From the NCBI GenBank assembly GCA_021324715.1, contig JAJPIN010000235.1, positions 1-5,491 on the forward strand: DNA of 5,491 nucleotides, read 5' to 3'. Below, in pieces: positions 5,461 to 5,491 of the stretch. Both the position numbers and the translations under genes were made by a program. The stretch's first letter is position 1; the number at the start of each line of letters is the position of its first letter. The DNA comes from Nitrososphaeria archaeon. GTDB taxonomy: Archaea; Thermoproteota; Nitrososphaeria; Nitrososphaerales; Nitrososphaeraceae. The notes under the pieces were generated by a model that saw only the letters and a list, made by a program, of their open reading frames with translations, ran no database searches and was not told the origin of the DNA.

Positions 5461-5491
5461 ATGAAAGATTGGCATATTAAACATATGGAAA
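5461..5491 (+). CDS. Possible start of a further gene, cut by the window end
   Basis: An ATG opens a frame that stays open to the last base (MKDWHIKHME). The frame is closed upstream by a TAG at 5410-5412, and AT-rich TATA-like DNA lies at 5424-5431, about 33 bases before the ATG. There is no Shine-Dalgarno site. Ten codons are too few to name a product or to be sure this is a gene. Confidence 0.25.
   Translation, partial: MKDWHIKHME

Overview
The window is AT-rich and gene-dense, and reads as archaeal. TATA-like boxes sit about 24 to 30 bases upstream of several starts, most genes lack a Shine-Dalgarno site, and TTG or GTG starts are needed for at least two genes. The AT-rich composition and the protein types suggest an ammonia-oxidising thaumarchaeote, possibly Nitrosocosmicus-like. 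That placement is inference; no marker gene is present.

Left part (1-1187): the window opens inside the C-terminal part of a MalK/UgpC-type ABC importer ATPase (+). A free-standing VOC/glyoxalase-fold protein (+) follows and appears to have lost most of the usual metal ligands. It converges on a very small basic protein (-) whose likely start is an internal GTG behind a Shine-Dalgarno site. The convergent gap holds a T-rich hairpin and two short tandem repeats.

Middle (1493-2911): a complete FAD-dependent pyridine-nucleotide disulfide oxidoreductase (-). It has a CxxxxC redox centre and the closing His-Pro...Glu motif, and resembles mycothione reductase and dihydrolipoyl dehydrogenase. It has its own TATA box about 27 bases upstream of a TTG start, so it is probably leaderless. 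A gap of about 250 bases separates it from the next genes.

Right part (3133-5093): three same-strand (-) genes form a tight unit in transcription order: a UbiE-like methyltransferase, a UbiA-like membrane protein and a small protein resembling chorismate pyruvate-lyase (UbiC/DUF98). The first two overlap by ATGA and the third follows after 24 bases. Together they parallel the ubiquinone logic: release of an aromatic head group from chorismate, prenylation, ring methylation. Menaquinones are reported from ammonia-oxidising archaea but their synthesis there is not fully assigned. This makes the trio a candidate quinone or prenyl-aromatic pathway and the most interesting item here.

Right end (5094-5491): mostly non-coding. 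It holds a short minus-strand reading frame broken by a TGA, TATA-like motifs, and a possible start of a further + strand gene at 5461.
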